DNA from: Actinomycetales bacterium
GTDB taxonomy: Bacteria > Actinomycetota > Actinomycetes > Actinomycetales > Dermatophilaceae
Assembly (NCBI GenBank): GCA_002748155.1
Contig: PDRO01000010.1
Location: 1 to 64,000, forward strand
DNA length: 64,000 nt
Direction of reading: 5' to 3'
Shown: positions 17,867-27,924 of the stretch, in pieces
How positions within the stretch are numbered: the first letter of the stretch is position 1
How the letters are laid out: each line of letters opens with the position of its first letter
Translations under genes and position numbers: made by a program
Notes under the pieces: model-generated
Told to the model about the DNA's origin: nothing
Seen by the model: the letters and a program-made list of their open reading frames with translations, nothing else
Database searches by the model: none

Positions 17867-19648
17867 CTATTCAGTGATCTCTTCCCACTTGTCTCCGCGT
17901 AATCCCAACCTGGATGTGATCTTCCGGTATGGATCACCACTCGCTTGCTTGTAGTTATACTGGAACGCGTAGAGGTTAAGCTCTTGCGTCACGAGTGTGG
18001 TGCCCTCAAGAGTGGATTGGAGGATAGTTCGGGAGATAGGGCCGTATTCATTTCCCGGCAGCGTGTCGCCCCCCATGTAGGGCACGGCGAAACGATTGAG
18101 CTTTCCACCTTCTTGTTGGAAGACATTGATGGATGCCATTTTTCCGGACTGTCCCGCGCAACAGGCGTCAGGCTCTGCGCCTGCGCAGATAAAGGAAATG
18201 ACTACTTCGTTGCGACCATCGCCGTTGACGTCTGCGCGACCCAGGATCTGGGTCTCAATGATGTAGTTGACATTATACTCGTCGACACTACCTGACCATC
18301 CGGTTCCATTGCGCAGTTGCACATCGAGCTGCGACGGCCATCCCATCTCGCCGTCGTAGCAAGCCCCGGCGGGGATCGTTGCATTCAGCAATTCTTCGTC
18401 GCTCATGACGTGCGGTAGCTGCTCCGCGATGTCATCCTGGACGGCGCCGAGAACCTGGTTCGTCAGCTCGGTGCTACGCATGAGGTTGGCATGGAAGCAG
18501 GCTCCGCTTACTTCAAGTGGTGACTGGGCAACCTCATCAGTGGCTCGAAGGTTCACGATCTGTAAGGTGGTATCGGTGGCGCCGCGCACGACATTCAGCT
18601 GGTAGTGACAGTCGATTCCGTAGGTGGCAGCGCCAGGGGGTTGAGCTGAGCTACGGGTGACGACGAGATCGCCGAGGCTCACGTCGGTGGTCTCCCACGG
18701 TGAGGCAAACCAGCCGACTCGTGGCACGGCCCACTGCGTGTCACCGGCTAGGGCGGTCACTTTCACGCCGGGGGGGAAGTCGGGAAGGGCGGCCAGCTCC
18801 CCGGATCCAGTCCGGAGCGCGCGCCCTGCTTCGCCGGTGAACGCGTCGATGAGGGGCATGTTCCGGCAGATGCCGCCCATCTCGGAGTTCTCCGTCATTT
18901 GATCAGTGCAGGCGCTCAAGAGCAGCCGTAAGACGGTCGCTTGTTGAACGGCGAGCGCGCCATCTACTGCACCGCCTAGCAGCATCGCGGCGATCGAGCC
19001 TGAATGGGGAGTGCCGAGGGTGATGACCCGGCTCACCTTGGCTTCCCGGCCGCCTTCACTCAGGGCCTGGCGAGCTACCAGGCCGCCCATGGAGTGCCCC
19101 ACGATGATCACTTTCTGACCGGACTTCTCGTGTAGGCAGTCGATGACCTTGCCCAGGTTCGGTCCCAAGCGTTCGTCGGTCACCCATCTGGCCGAGTACT
19201 TGTGATAGTCGAACGTGAAGACTGCGGCACCCGGAAGGTCTTGAATCTGACCGATGAGTGAGCGGGTCACGTCGACCGACCACGGAGAGCGCGCTGACAG
19301 GTCGACGAGGTGGGAAAACGTGCCGGGATGCCTCTCATCGCCGTCGTTGGGGTGAGTGGATCGCGAGGCCCAACCGGGCACGAAGACGACCGGCACCCAC
19401 AGGTCATCGGGGCCGCTGACGTACTGCAGGGGCTTTCCGTCCGGCGTCGTTTCGGCTGGGCTGATCGGGGCGAACTCGACGACGTCGCCATCGAGGTCAA
19501 GGTCGTCGGAGGTGCAGCCCCAGCTCTGCGGCGCCGGTTCCGAGGGCCCGCTTGGGTGCCCCTGAGCTGCCGGCATGGCAACTGTGAGCGTCAAGGCGAC
19601 TGCGGCCAGCAGGCACGTCAGGACCGGTAGTTCACGAGCGCGCCTCAT
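17867..19648 (-). CDS. Secreted alpha/beta hydrolase (lipase/PGAP1-like)
   Basis: 593 aa. A signal peptide is evident after MRRARELPV (hydrophobic stretch, then AMPAAQG). The hydrolase core has VVFVPGW, then GHSMGGLVARQAL with the nucleophile Ser, followed by VITLGTPHSG. The C-terminal about 250 residues are unlike known lipases and include a DVNGDGRNEVVIS segment that resembles a VCBS/FG-GAP-like repeat. Base composition drops strongly toward the 3' end: 53% and 50% GC in the lines 17881-17940 and 17941-18000, against about 70% around it. It overlaps the upstream lipoprotein gene by 4 nt. A transferred origin is likely. Confidence 0.75.
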   Translation of the reverse strand: MRRARELPVLTCLLAAVALTLTVAMPAAQGHPSGPSEPAPQSWGCTSDDLDLDGDVVEFAPISPAETTPDGKPLQYVSGPDDLWVPVVFVPGWASRSTHPNDGDERHPGTFSHLVDLSARSPWSVDVTRSLIGQIQDLPGAAVFTFDYHKYSARWVTDERLGPNLGKVIDCLHEKSGQKVIIVGHSMGGLVARQALSEGGREAKVSRVITLGTPHSGSIAAMLLGGAVDGALAVQQATVLRLLLSACTDQMTENSEMGGICRNMPLIDAFTGEAGRALRTGSGELAALPDFPPGVKVTALAGDTQWAVPRVGWFASPWETTDVSLGDLVVTRSSAQPPGAATYGIDCHYQLNVVRGATDTTLQIVNLRATDEVAQSPLEVSGACFHANLMRSTELTNQVLGAVQDDIAEQLPHVMSDEELLNATIPAGACYDGEMGWPSQLDVQLRNGTGWSGSVDEYNVNYIIETQILGRADVNGDGRNEVVISFICAGAEPDACCAGQSGKMASINVFQQEGGKLNRFAVPYMGGDTLPGNEYGPISRTILQSTLEGTTLVTQELNLYAFQYNYKQASGDPYRKITSRLGLRGDKWEEITE

Positions 19649-20073
19649 GTGTTCTCCGGCGTCATCTCGATGGTGGACAGGATCTTCCATTCCCCTTCGT
19701 GGAGGACGGCCACGGCTAGGTAGAGCTTCTCTTCACCGCCGGGGCCGGTAACAGTCACTTCCATCGTGCCTCCGGTCCCGGTCCCATCGGACGACCAGGT
19801 ATCGCTGTGAGGAGTCACCGTGCTGCCGTCTGGGACTCCCGCACGGGCCTGATCTCCACTGAGGCCGAGCGCCGGATGCGCGACTGCCGCAGGATCTCTG
19901 GCTAGTTCCGCAATCACCTCCGCCACCTTCGCTGAGGGGTCCGCAGCTGCGCTCGCCGAGCTGGCTGTCGGGGCGGCCGGTGGTGTTTTTCCAACTGATT
20001 CTTCATCGCCTGCGCACCCTGAGAAAAAGAGAACGAGGGTGCAACTGACGATCCACCGAACAAGCTGTTGCAT
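19645..20073 (-). CDS. Small predicted lipoprotein
   Basis: 142 aa. The signal sequence ends in a lipobox-like LFFSGC, giving a lipid-anchored Cys about 20 residues in, followed by an Ala/Ser/Pro-rich linker. The C-terminal part (KLYLAVAVLHEGEWKIL) has the look of a small beta-sheet domain such as an NTF2-like or LppX-like fold; I cannot name the family. Its stop overlaps the hydrolase start (ATGA), so the two are co-expressed and may work together at the cell surface. Codon use is less GC-rich than neighbours. Confidence 0.65.
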   Translation of the reverse strand: MQQLVRWIVSCTLVLFFSGCAGDEESVGKTPPAAPTASSASAAADPSAKVAEVIAELARDPAAVAHPALGLSGDQARAGVPDGSTVTPHSDTWSSDGTGTGGTMEVTVTGPGGEEKLYLAVAVLHEGEWKILSTIEMTPENT

Positions 20074-20194
20074 CTTCTGATAGTAGCGAATCAAATACTC
20101 GCACCCGGAGCTGGTTTTCTTGCTTCGTGTCAGGGGCTTGAAGGTGCGCTCAGCCCTGTCGATCCGGCGGCGTGATGCGGCATACTCAGGAGCG

Positions 20195-20618
20195 GACGAG
20201 TCGGTCAGGCGGTCGCGTCGCCGGCCCTGCGCGTGCGCGGGATCGGTGCCGAGGAACGTCCGGGCTCCGCAGGGCAGGGTGGTGGCTAACGGCCACCCGG
20301 AGTGATCCGAGGGACAGTGCCACAGAAAACAGACCGCCGTGCCGAACCGCTGGCCCCGGGCCGGCAGGCGGTGCGGTAAGGGTGAAACGGTGGTGTAAGA
20401 GACCACCAGCGGCCGGGGTGACCCGGCCGGCTTGGTAAACCCCACCCGGAGCAAGCTCGAGCAGTCGACGACCGAGGGCGGCCCGCCCGATGCCGACGGG
20501 TAGAGCGCTGGAGCCGGTCAGCAATGGCCGGCCGAGATGGATGACCGCCACCGTGGGGGCGGCGGTGCCTCGCACCGCGGCACCACGGGACAGAACCCGG
20601 CGTACCGACCGACTCGTC
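20195..20618 (+). ncRNA. rnpB: RNase P RNA (bacterial type A)
   Basis: The 5' arm GACGAGTCGGTC (20195-20206) pairs perfectly with GACCGACTCGTC (20607-20618) as helix P1. Inside are the universal segment GGAACGTCCGGGCTCC, the CACAGAAAACAGACCGCC stretch, GGTAAGGGTGAAACGGTG with GTAAGAGACCACC, and near the 3' end ACAGAACCCGGCGTACCGACC. Together these identify the catalytic RNA that trims tRNA 5' leaders. A CATACT -10-like element at 20181-20186 lies just upstream. It accounts for the long stretch without coding genes between 20.07 and 20.68 kb. Confidence 0.96.
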
Positions 20619-20667
20619 CACCTGCGCCATACCGCGGACACCGGCGGCCGCCCCGACGAGCCGTTGT

Positions 20668-20673
20668 TAGGGT
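20668..20673 (+). promoter_or_regulatory. -10 element TAGGGT for the Hsp70-like gene
   Basis: TAGGGT ends 7 nt before the ATG at 20681, so the mRNA is probably leaderless. It lies 50 nt after the rnpB 3' end, giving the Hsp70-like gene its own promoter. Confidence 0.5.
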
Positions 20674-20680
20674 CGCCGAT

Positions 20681-22249
20681 ATGCCCATTGGCGTGGACTT
20701 CGGCACTACTCGCACCATCGTCGCTTTCGGCGACCGCGGTAACTACCCGGTCGTGGCCTTCACCGACGACGACGGTGACGCTCACGAGTTCTTCCCCTCC
20801 GTCGTGGCGCGGGGCCCCGACGGGCTGTTGTTCGGTTTCGCCGCACTGAGTGCGGCCCGGGCGGGGGCACCGACCATCAGGTCGTTCAAGCGAGCGCTCG
20901 CCGACCCGGGCACCAGTCCGCAGACGACGATCCGGGTCGGTGACCTCGAGGTGACCCTCGTCGACCTGCTCGCCGGGTTCTTCGAGGCGCTCCTGACCGC
21001 GCTGCGGACCGCCAGCAACGCTGCCGACTTCGCCCTCGGCGACCCACCCGAGGCGGTCGTCTCGGTGCCGGCGCACGCCCACGGTGCGCAACGCTTCCTC
21101 ACTTTGGAGGCGTTCCGGCGGGCCGGTTTCACCGTCGTGTCGATGATCAACGAACCATCGGCCGCCGGTTTCGAATTCACCCACCGGCAAGCCAAAGCAC
21201 TGACCTCCCGGCGCAACCGGGTGCTTGTCTACGACCTTGGTGGCGGCACCTTCGACGCCTCGGTCGTGCAGGTCGAGGGCACCGGGCACACGGTCGTGAC
21301 CTCGCTCGGGATCAACCGGCTCGGTGGCGACGACATCGACGAAGCCCTGGCCGACCTGGTCATCCACGCCGCCGGTGTCGCGCCCGGCTCGTTGTCCGGC
21401 ACCGAAGCGACCGCGCTCGTCGACGAGTGCCGCGATGCCAAGGAGCGGCTGGCCCCGCAGACCAAGCGGATCACCGTCGATGTCGCCGGGCAGCTGGTCA
21501 CTGTGTCGGTCGATGACTTCTATGCCGCCGTTACCCCGTTGATCGAACGGTCGGTCGGCGTCATGGGTCCGCTCGTGGCCGCCCTCGGCGAAGAGGGCGC
21601 CGACCTGGGCACGGTTGCCGGGCTCTACCTCGTCGGTGGCTCCAGCAGCCTGCCGTTGGTGCCGAGACTGTTGCGTGCCCGCTACGGCCGACGGGTGCAC
21701 CGCTCGCCTTACCCGGCCGCTTCGACCGCGATCGGGTTGGCGATCGCCGCCGACACCAGCGCCGGCTATTCGCTGACCGACCGGCTCTCACGTGGCTTCG
21801 GGGTCTTCCGGGAGCGTGACGGTGGTCGAGCCATCGGTTTCGACGAGATCTTCGGCCCGGACCTGACCGTCGTGCCAGGGGAGCGGGTGACGGTGACTCG
21901 CCGCTATCGGGCCGCGCACAACGTCGGATGGTTCCGTTTCGTCGAGTATGCGGCGATCGACCAGCAGGGCGACCCCAAGGGCGACCTCACGCCGTTCGCC
22001 GAGGTGCTGTTCCCCTTCGACCCACAGGTGCAGGGGCAGAGCGCGACGACCCGGGGCACGGCGACCCGCAAGGCTGCCGCGCAGACCGCTGCTCGGATCG
22101 ACCGCCTGCTCAGCGGCATCCCAGTCGAACGTCGTGACGACGGCCCACTCGTCGAAGAGTCCTACACCGTCGACGAGCACGGCATCATCGAGGTGACCTT
22201 GCGTGATCTTGACACGGGATATGAGCAGGTCTGCGCTGTGCGGGCCTGA
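20681..22249 (+). CDS. Hsp70-like ATPase with atypical C-terminus
   Basis: 522 aa. The actin/Hsp70 ATPase motifs are clear: phosphate 1 GVDFGTTRTIVAF, phosphate 2 VYDLGGGTFDASVV and adenosine LVGGSSSLPLVPRLL. Beyond about residue 380, the canonical peptide-binding beta-sandwich and helical lid are not recognisable; about 140 residues with strand-like segments follow and end YEQVCAVRA. It is therefore a divergent Hsp70, not DnaK, and no dnaJ or grpE is adjacent. The MFS gene follows after 99 bp. The role is unknown. Confidence 0.82.
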   Translation: MPIGVDFGTTRTIVAFGDRGNYPVVAFTDDDGDAHEFFPSVVARGPDGLLFGFAALSAARAGAPTIRSFKRALADPGTSPQTTIRVGDLEVTLVDLLAGFFEALLTALRTASNAADFALGDPPEAVVSVPAHAHGAQRFLTLEAFRRAGFTVVSMINEPSAAGFEFTHRQAKALTSRRNRVLVYDLGGGTFDASVVQVEGTGHTVVTSLGINRLGGDDIDEALADLVIHAAGVAPGSLSGTEATALVDECRDAKERLAPQTKRITVDVAGQLVTVSVDDFYAAVTPLIERSVGVMGPLVAALGEEGADLGTVAGLYLVGGSSSLPLVPRLLRARYGRRVHRSPYPAASTAIGLAIAADTSAGYSLTDRLSRGFGVFRERDGGRAIGFDEIFGPDLTVVPGERVTVTRRYRAAHNVGWFRFVEYAAIDQQGDPKGDLTPFAEVLFPFDPQVQGQSATTRGTATRKAAAQTAARIDRLLSGIPVERRDDGPLVEESYTVDEHGIIEVTLRDLDTGYEQVCAVRA

Positions 22250-22348
22250 TCCGCGCCGCGCCCTCATGGGCGTCATCGTGGTCGTGACCCCGCCACCGCT
22301 GCCGGGCTCGAGGTGCTCGTGCCTGGTCAGTGCCGGAAGGCAGCGCCC

Positions 22349-23548
22349 ATGACCGCGGCCGGCCCGCGCGTTCGGCCGCCACTGTGGACCCGCTCGTTCG
22401 TCCTGCTGACCCTGGCAAACCTGGGTGTCTTCGTCACCTTCTACATGCTCGCGGCCACGCTGGCCGGGTATGCCGTCATCGCCTACGGCGCTTCACCCTC
22501 GGAAGCAGGGCTGGTCAGCTCGATCTTCTTCATCGGCGGCACGATCGGCCGATTCGTCGTCGGGCGGGCGCTGGCCCGCCTCGGCAGCCGGGTGGTCGTG
22601 CTCGGCTCGACGGCCTGGCTGCTGGCGACCTGCCTGCTCTACTTGCTGCCCAGCACCTTGACCAGCATGCTCGTCATCCGGGTGCTGCACGGCATCGGCT
22701 TCGGTTTCGCGGCCACGGCACTGGCCAGCACCGTCATGGGTGCGGTCCCGGCCACCCGGCGCGGGGAAGGGTCGGGCTGGTTCACCGCCGGAATGGCGGT
22801 GGCCACCGGACTGGCCCCGGCCGTCGGGCTGTGGCTGCTGCGGACCCCCTTGGGGCAGTCAGGGGTCTTCATGGTCACCGCTGCCTGCGCCGCCGTCGCC
22901 GTGCTGACCCCGCTGCTCGTGCGCCGCGACCTGCCCGGCCGCATCCGCCGGGGCACCGATGACCCACCCCACGAATCCGGTCTGGCCAGTCTGCTCGAGT
23001 GGCGCACCATGCCGATCGGGCTGGCCGTCGGGTTCTGTGCCTTCCCGTTCTCGACGATCCTCGCCTTCCTCAACCCGTATGCCGTCGAGCACGGGCTCAC
23101 CGACGCCGCCGCGTTCTACTTCCTCGCCTATGCCGTCGTCATCGTGGTCAGTCGACCGGTCGCCGGACTCGTCCAGGACCGGTACGGCGACGACATCGTC
23201 ACGGTGCCGGTCATGCTGTCGCTGGCCGCCGGCACCGTGCTCACGGCCGTGGCCCCGAACGGGACCGTCCTCGTGCTGGCCGGTGGGCTGCTCGGCCTCG
23301 GATACGGCACGCTGACCTCGGTCGGGCAGGCGATCGCGGTCGGGCGCGCCGGTGCAGCGCGGGTTGGCGTCGGGGTCGCCACCTACTTCTTGCTCGTCGA
23401 CCTGGGCACCGGTCTCGGCCCGTTCACGCTCGGGGCCCTCGTGCCGTCTCTCGGCTACACCGGGACCTTCCTCGTCGGTGCGGCCTTCGTCGGGCTAGGG
23501 CTCACGGCATACCTGCTCGTGGCCCGCCGGGTCCGCCCAGCGCCCTAG
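22349..23548 (+). CDS. MFS transporter
   Basis: 399 aa with twelve hydrophobic segments in two halves and a central loop around 190-215. The loop between helices 2 and 3 has the GRFVVGRALARLGSR pattern of MFS motif A. Related proteins are arabinose/drug-efflux-like members, but the substrate cannot be read from sequence. The ATG at 22349 follows GGAAG at suitable distance. It shows no operon partners beyond the Hsp70-like gene upstream. Confidence 0.87.
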   Translation: MTAAGPRVRPPLWTRSFVLLTLANLGVFVTFYMLAATLAGYAVIAYGASPSEAGLVSSIFFIGGTIGRFVVGRALARLGSRVVVLGSTAWLLATCLLYLLPSTLTSMLVIRVLHGIGFGFAATALASTVMGAVPATRRGEGSGWFTAGMAVATGLAPAVGLWLLRTPLGQSGVFMVTAACAAVAVLTPLLVRRDLPGRIRRGTDDPPHESGLASLLEWRTMPIGLAVGFCAFPFSTILAFLNPYAVEHGLTDAAAFYFLAYAVVIVVSRPVAGLVQDRYGDDIVTVPVMLSLAAGTVLTAVAPNGTVLVLAGGLLGLGYGTLTSVGQAIAVGRAGAARVGVGVATYFLLVDLGTGLGPFTLGALVPSLGYTGTFLVGAAFVGLGLTAYLLVARRVRPAP

Positions 23549-23610
23549 GGCGTCGTGGTCGACGAGGGCGTGTCGGTCGACTACGGCGTTTCGGCCGACG
23601 CAGTGTCAGT

Positions 23611-23670
23611 GTTGTCTACCAGCGTTGCCGAGCGCGTTGTCTATCAGCGTTGCCGATCAGCGTTGCCGAT
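23611..23670. repeat. Short tandem repeats spanning the pgi stop codon
   Basis: A 21-mer GTTGTCTAYCAGCGTTGCCGA occurs at 23611-23631 and 23636-23656, and TCAGCGTTGCCGA is repeated once more at 23657-23669, which is the true 3' end of pgi including its stop. The gene terminus has therefore been copied into the downstream gap. Confidence 0.75.
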
Positions 23671-25339
23671 GGGCCAGGTAGTAGCGCACCAGCGACCGGG
23701 TGGAGGCGTCCTGGGCGGCCAAGGCCGAGTCGTCTCCGGCGACGGCCGGCTCGAGCTGCTTGGCCAGTTGCTTGCCCAGCTCGACCCCCCACTGGTCGAA
23801 GGAGTCGATGCCCCAGACGATGCCCTGGGTGAAGGTGATGTGCTCGTAGAGCGCCACCAGCTGCCCGACCACCGCGGGGGTCAGCGCCGGGGCCATGATC
23901 GAGGTGGTCGGCTTGTTCCCGGCGAAGACCCGGGCCGGCACGATCGCCTCCGCGGTGCCCTCGGCTCGCACCTCGTCGGCAGTCTTGCCGAAAGCCAGGG
24001 CGGCGGTCTGGGCGAAGAAGTTCGCCAAGAACAGCTCATGCACATCGGCTGCGCCGTCTTGCGCCGGGTAGGCCGGAGTGGCCACGGCGATGAAGTCGGC
24101 CGGGATCAGCTGAGTGCCTTGGTGGATGAGCTGATAGAAGGCGTGCTGACCGTTCGTGCCCGGCTCACCCCAGAAGACCTCCCCGGTCGCGGTCGTCACC
24201 GGCGAGCCGTCCCAGCGCACCGACTTGCCGTTGGACTCCATGGTCAGTTGTTGCAGGTATGCCGCGAAGCGATGCAGCTGCTGCGCGTAAGGCAGCACGG
24301 CGTGTGTGCGCGCGTCGAGGAAGTTGACATACCAGACGTTGAGCAGCCCCATCAGGGCCGGCACGTTGCGCTCCAACGGGGTCGTGCGGAAGTGCTCGTC
24401 GACCGCGTGGAAACCGGCCAGCAGCTCGGCGAACCGGTCCGGCCCGATGGCGACGGCCAGCGAGGTGCCGATAGCCGAGTCGACCGAATAGCGTCCACCC
24501 ACCCAGTCCCAGAAGCCGAAGGCGTTGGCCGGATCGATCCCGAAGTCGGCGACCTTGTCGAGCGCGGTCGAGACGGCGACGAAGTGCTTCGCCACCGCCT
24601 CACGGCGCGCGGCATCCGAGCCGTCGATGGCTCCCGCTGCCGTCAGGCCGTCGAGCAACCAGGCGCGCACCAGCCGGGCGTTCGTCAAGGTCTCCAACGT
24701 CGTGAACGTCTTGCTGGCGACGATGACCAACGTCGTCTCGGGGTCGAGGTCAGCGGTCTTCTGTGCCGAATCGGTCGGGTCGATGTTGGAGATGAACCGG
24801 CATGAAAGCCCTTCTTGCACAAACGGCTCCAACGCCTCGTAGATCATCACCGGCCCGAGGTCGGACCCGCCGATGCCGATGTTGACGACCGTCTCGATCC
24901 GCTTGCCGGTCACCCCGACCCATTCCCCGGAGCGGACCCGGTCGGCGAAGTCGTAGACCTTGGCCAGCACCTCGTGCACGTCGTCGTCGACAGCCTGCCC
25001 GTCGACCCGCAGGGGCGGGGTGATCCCCTCGGGGCGACGCAGCGCGGTGTGCAGCACGGCCCGGTCCTCGGTGATGTTGATGTGCTCACCGGCATACATC
25101 GCGTCGCGGCGACTCTCGAGGCCCACCTGCTGCCCGAGCTCGACCAGCGCGTCGAGGATCTCGTCGGTCAGCAGGTTCTTCGACAAGTCGACGTGCAGGT
25201 CGGCCACCTCGAACGTCAAACGGGTGACCCGACCCGGGTCGGTGGCGAACCAGCCGCGCAGATCGGGTAGGAGTGCCTCACGGAGCGAGCCGAGACGGCC
25301 CCAGGCCGGTGTGGTCGTCGGGTCGACGGGCGCGATCAT
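23657..25339 (-). CDS. pgi: Glucose-6-phosphate isomerase
   Basis: 560 aa. It interconverts glucose 6-phosphate and fructose 6-phosphate. The PGI signature [12 protein letters not shown] and the second signature region near [18 protein letters not shown] are intact, as is the [11 protein letters not shown] sugar-phosphate loop. The ATG at 25339 follows GAGGGAAGG. Length is typical of the E. coli-like family. With ppgK about 1 kb away, the region links glucose phosphorylation to glycolysis. Confidence 0.97.
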   Translation of the reverse strand: MIAPVDPTTTPAWGRLGSLREALLPDLRGWFATDPGRVTRLTFEVADLHVDLSKNLLTDEILDALVELGQQVGLESRRDAMYAGEHINITEDRAVLHTALRRPEGITPPLRVDGQAVDDDVHEVLAKVYDFADRVRSGEWVGVTGKRIETVVNIGIGGSDLGPVMIYEALEPFVQEGLSCRFISNIDPTDSAQKTADLDPETTLVIVASKTFTTLETLTNARLVRAWLLDGLTAAGAIDGSDAARREAVAKHFVAVSTALDKVADFGIDPANAFGFWDWVGGRYSVDSAIGTSLAVAIGPDRFAELLAGFHAVDEHFRTTPLERNVPALMGLLNVWYVNFLDARTHAVLPYAQQLHRFAAYLQQLTMESNGKSVRWDGSPVTTATGEVFWGEPGTNGQHAFYQLIHQGTQLIPADFIAVATPAYPAQDGAADVHELFLANFFAQTAALAFGKTADEVRAEGTAEAIVPARVFAGNKPTTSIMAPALTPAVVGQLVALYEHITFTQGIVWGIDSFDQWGVELGKQLAKQLEPAVAGDDSALAAQDASTRSLVRYYLAHRQR

Positions 25340-25487
25340 GGTGGTGCCTTCCCTCGTCGGTGGCTGCTGGTGTGCTGTCGTGCGGCTCGAGCCGGCCGCA
25401 CCGGCGCAGAGCATCCCTCACCCTATTCGGTCGTTATGCCGCCTCGGGTCGGGTGTGCTCGCCGTGGCCGTCGCGCTACGGTGAGCC

Positions 25488-26168
25488 ATGCGCGTGCAAC
25501 ACCTTGGACATTCGTGTGTCGTCGTCGAGGTCGCCGATCGGCGCCTGCTCATCGACCCCGGAGGATGGTCGCGCGGCTTCGAGGAGTTGACCGGTCTGGA
25601 TGCCGTCATCGTCACCCACCAGCACGCCGATCACCTCGACCAAACCCGGTTCCCCGGCGTGGTGGCGGCCAACCCGCAAGCTGCGTTGTATGCCGATCCG
25701 CAGAGTGCCGAGATCCTCGGACGATCCGGGTTGGCGGCCCGGTCGCTCGTTGCCGGGTCGGACATCACGCTGGGCGAGGTGACCATCAGCCCACGCGGCG
25801 AGAAGCATGCCTTCAACCACGACTGGATGCCCACCGTCGACAACGTCGGAGTCCGGATCAGTGCCCGGGGTGAGCCGACGTTCTTCCACCCCGGGGATGC
25901 CCTCGACGCCGACACCGGCCCGGTCGATCTGCTCGCCGTGCCCGTCAACGCCCCGTGGTGCGCGGTGCGCGACACGATCGCCTTCGTGCGCCGGGTGGCA
26001 CCCGGCGGCATCGTGCCCATCCACGACGGCCTGGTCAATCCCACCGGCCGAGCGCTCTATCTCACCCACGTGGTCAACCACGGCGTCGCTGGCGATCGTG
26101 CCGGTGGTGCCGACGAAAAGGTCACTCTGCATGACCTGGCCGGTCAGGGCGCGGTCACTCTGCCCTGA
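25488..26168 (+). CDS. Metallo-beta-lactamase-fold hydrolase (UlaG-like)
   Basis: 226 aa. The zinc motif THQHADHLD and the second-shell GEKHAFNHD, HPGDALD and IPIHDGL-type histidines outline an MBL-fold site like that of UlaG/YtnP-related enzymes. The opening MRVQHLGHSCVVVE is typical. The substrate is unknown. TACGGT at 25477-25482 ends 5 nt before the ATG, suggesting a leaderless message. It is divergent from pgi and convergent with ppgK. Confidence 0.85.
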   Translation: MRVQHLGHSCVVVEVADRRLLIDPGGWSRGFEELTGLDAVIVTHQHADHLDQTRFPGVVAANPQAALYADPQSAEILGRSGLAARSLVAGSDITLGEVTISPRGEKHAFNHDWMPTVDNVGVRISARGEPTFFHPGDALDADTGPVDLLAVPVNAPWCAVRDTIAFVRRVAPGGIVPIHDGLVNPTGRALYLTHVVNHGVAGDRAGGADEKVTLHDLAGQGAVTLP

Positions 26169-26181
26169 CGGCCTGCCGACC

Positions 26182-26934
26182 TCAGCGCTCGGCGGCCAAC
26201 GCGGCGGCGCCGATAATTCCGGCGGCGTTCTGCAACAGAGCCGGGACGATCGGGGTGCGCAGCGACAGCCGCGGCAAGAACCTCTCGGCCTTCCGAGACA
26301 CCCCGCCGCCCACGACGATGAGGTCGGGCCAGAAGAGGTTCTCCAAGACCGAGTAGTAGCGCTGCAGCCGCGGCGCCCACTCCTTGAAAGAGAGAGCCTC
26401 ACGCTCGCGGGCACCGGCCGAGGCGTGCGACTCCGCGTCCCGTCCGTCGATCTCCAGGTGACCCAGCTCGGCGTTCGGGATCAGCACGCCGTTGTGCACG
26501 AAGGCCACCCCGATGCCGGTGCCGAGGGTCGTGACGATAACCAAGCCCTGGACGTCCCGCGCTGCGCCGTAACGCAATTCGGCGACCCCGGCGGCATCTG
26601 CGTCGTTGACCAGCAGGCAGTCACGGCCGAGTCGCCGGCTGAAGAGCTCTTCCCCGGGGGCATCGATCCACGAACGATCGATATTCGCCGCAGTCCGCAC
26701 CACCCCGTGCTGCACGACCCCGGGAATCGTGACGCCGATCGGGGCGTCCGCCGGCAGGTCGTAGCTGAAGTGGTCGGCGATCTGGCCGACGACGTCGGCG
26801 ACCGCTTTCGGTGTCGATTTCGCCGGGGTCGGGATCTTGAGCCGATCCCGGATGAAGCTGCCTTCGTCGAGGTCGACCGGCGCGCCCTTGATGCCGGATC
26901 CGCCAATGTCGATGCCTAGTGCCACACGTGTCAT
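26182..26934 (-). CDS. ppgK: Polyphosphate glucokinase
   Basis: 250 aa ROK-family kinase. It phosphorylates glucose with inorganic polyphosphate (or ATP). Motifs include the phosphate loop GIDIGGSGIKG, the catalytic NDADAAG, TTLGTGIGVAF and the ELGHLEI segment. This enzyme is a hallmark of actinobacteria and would feed glucose 6-phosphate to Pgi. The leader GGAGGATAGGGCCCC before the ATG contains both a ribosome site and a TAGGGC box, so it may be short-leadered. Confidence 0.95.
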   Translation of the reverse strand: MTRVALGIDIGGSGIKGAPVDLDEGSFIRDRLKIPTPAKSTPKAVADVVGQIADHFSYDLPADAPIGVTIPGVVQHGVVRTAANIDRSWIDAPGEELFSRRLGRDCLLVNDADAAGVAELRYGAARDVQGLVIVTTLGTGIGVAFVHNGVLIPNAELGHLEIDGRDAESHASAGAREREALSFKEWAPRLQRYYSVLENLFWPDLIVVGGGVSRKAERFLPRLSLRTPIVPALLQNAAGIIGAAALAAER

Positions 26935-26983
26935 GGGGCCCTATCCTCCACTACTGCGCCCGATCGTCCACTACCGCGTCCGG

Positions 26984-27847
26984 TCAGGGCAGCGTGAGGA
27001 TTTCGGCGCCCGTCTCGGTGACCAGGATGGTGTGCTCGAACTGGGCTGATCGGCGCCGGTCACGGGTGACGACCGTCCACCCGTCGTCCCACATATCCCA
27101 GTCGGCCGTGCCGAGGTTGAGCATCGGCTCGACGGTGAAGGTCATGCCCGGTTCGATGGTGGTGGCGTATGCCGGTGCCGCGTCGTAGTGGGGGATGATC
27201 AGGCCGCTGTGGAAGGCCTCCCCGATGCCGTGCCCGGTGAAGTCCCGCACGACTCCGTATCCGAACCGTCGGGCGTAGGCGGAGATGACCCGGCCGATGA
27301 CGTTGATCTGGCGCCCGGGCGCGACCGCTTTGATGCCCCGGTGCATCGCCTCGCGGGTCCGCTCGAGCAGCAACCGGGACTCCTCGTCGATCTCACCGAC
27401 GGCGAAGGTGGCGTCGGTGTCTCCGTGCACCCCGTCGAGGAAAGCCGTGATGTCGATGTTGACGATGTCACCGTCCTCGAGGGGGCGGGCGTCCGGGATC
27501 CCGTGACACACCACCTCGTTGACGGAGGTGCACAACGACTTGGGGAAGCCTCGGTAGCCCAGGGGTGACGGGTAGGCCCCGTGGTCGAGGATGAACTCGT
27601 GACCAACCCGGTCGATCTCGTCGGTGGTCACCCCCGGGGCGATGACCGATGCGGCAGCGGCCAGAGCCTGGGCAGCCAGCTTGCCCACCACTCGCATCCG
27701 CTCGATAGTGTCGGTGTCCTTGACCTCGGGACCCCGGTACGGGGTGGGAGCGGGACGACCGACGTACTCGGGTCGCGGAATCGTCGTCGGCACGGCCCGG
27801 GGTGCGCTCACGGAATGTGGGGTGATTCGGGACGAGCTGACCGGCAT
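26984..27847 (-). CDS. map: Methionine aminopeptidase type I
   Basis: 287 aa with an N-terminal extension of about 40 residues containing a PxPxY-like segment, as in actinobacterial MetAP1c forms that contact the ribosome. It removes the initiator methionine co-translationally. Metal-ligand segments are visible: [37 protein letters not shown] and the final FEHTILVTE. The ATG at 27847 sits inside GGTATGCCG. It is transcribed toward ppgK, with a 49-bp gap, so the two may be co-transcribed. Confidence 0.95.
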   Translation of the reverse strand: MPVSSSRITPHSVSAPRAVPTTIPRPEYVGRPAPTPYRGPEVKDTDTIERMRVVGKLAAQALAAAASVIAPGVTTDEIDRVGHEFILDHGAYPSPLGYRGFPKSLCTSVNEVVCHGIPDARPLEDGDIVNIDITAFLDGVHGDTDATFAVGEIDEESRLLLERTREAMHRGIKAVAPGRQINVIGRVISAYARRFGYGVVRDFTGHGIGEAFHSGLIIPHYDAAPAYATTIEPGMTFTVEPMLNLGTADWDMWDDGWTVVTRDRRRSAQFEHTILVTETGAEILTLP

Positions 27848-27924
27848 ACCTCGGAGTGTAGGCCGTGCGGTCGAGACGCCCCGGATACCCTGGGTGGACG
27901 ACCCAGCCCGGAAGGAGACCCGTC

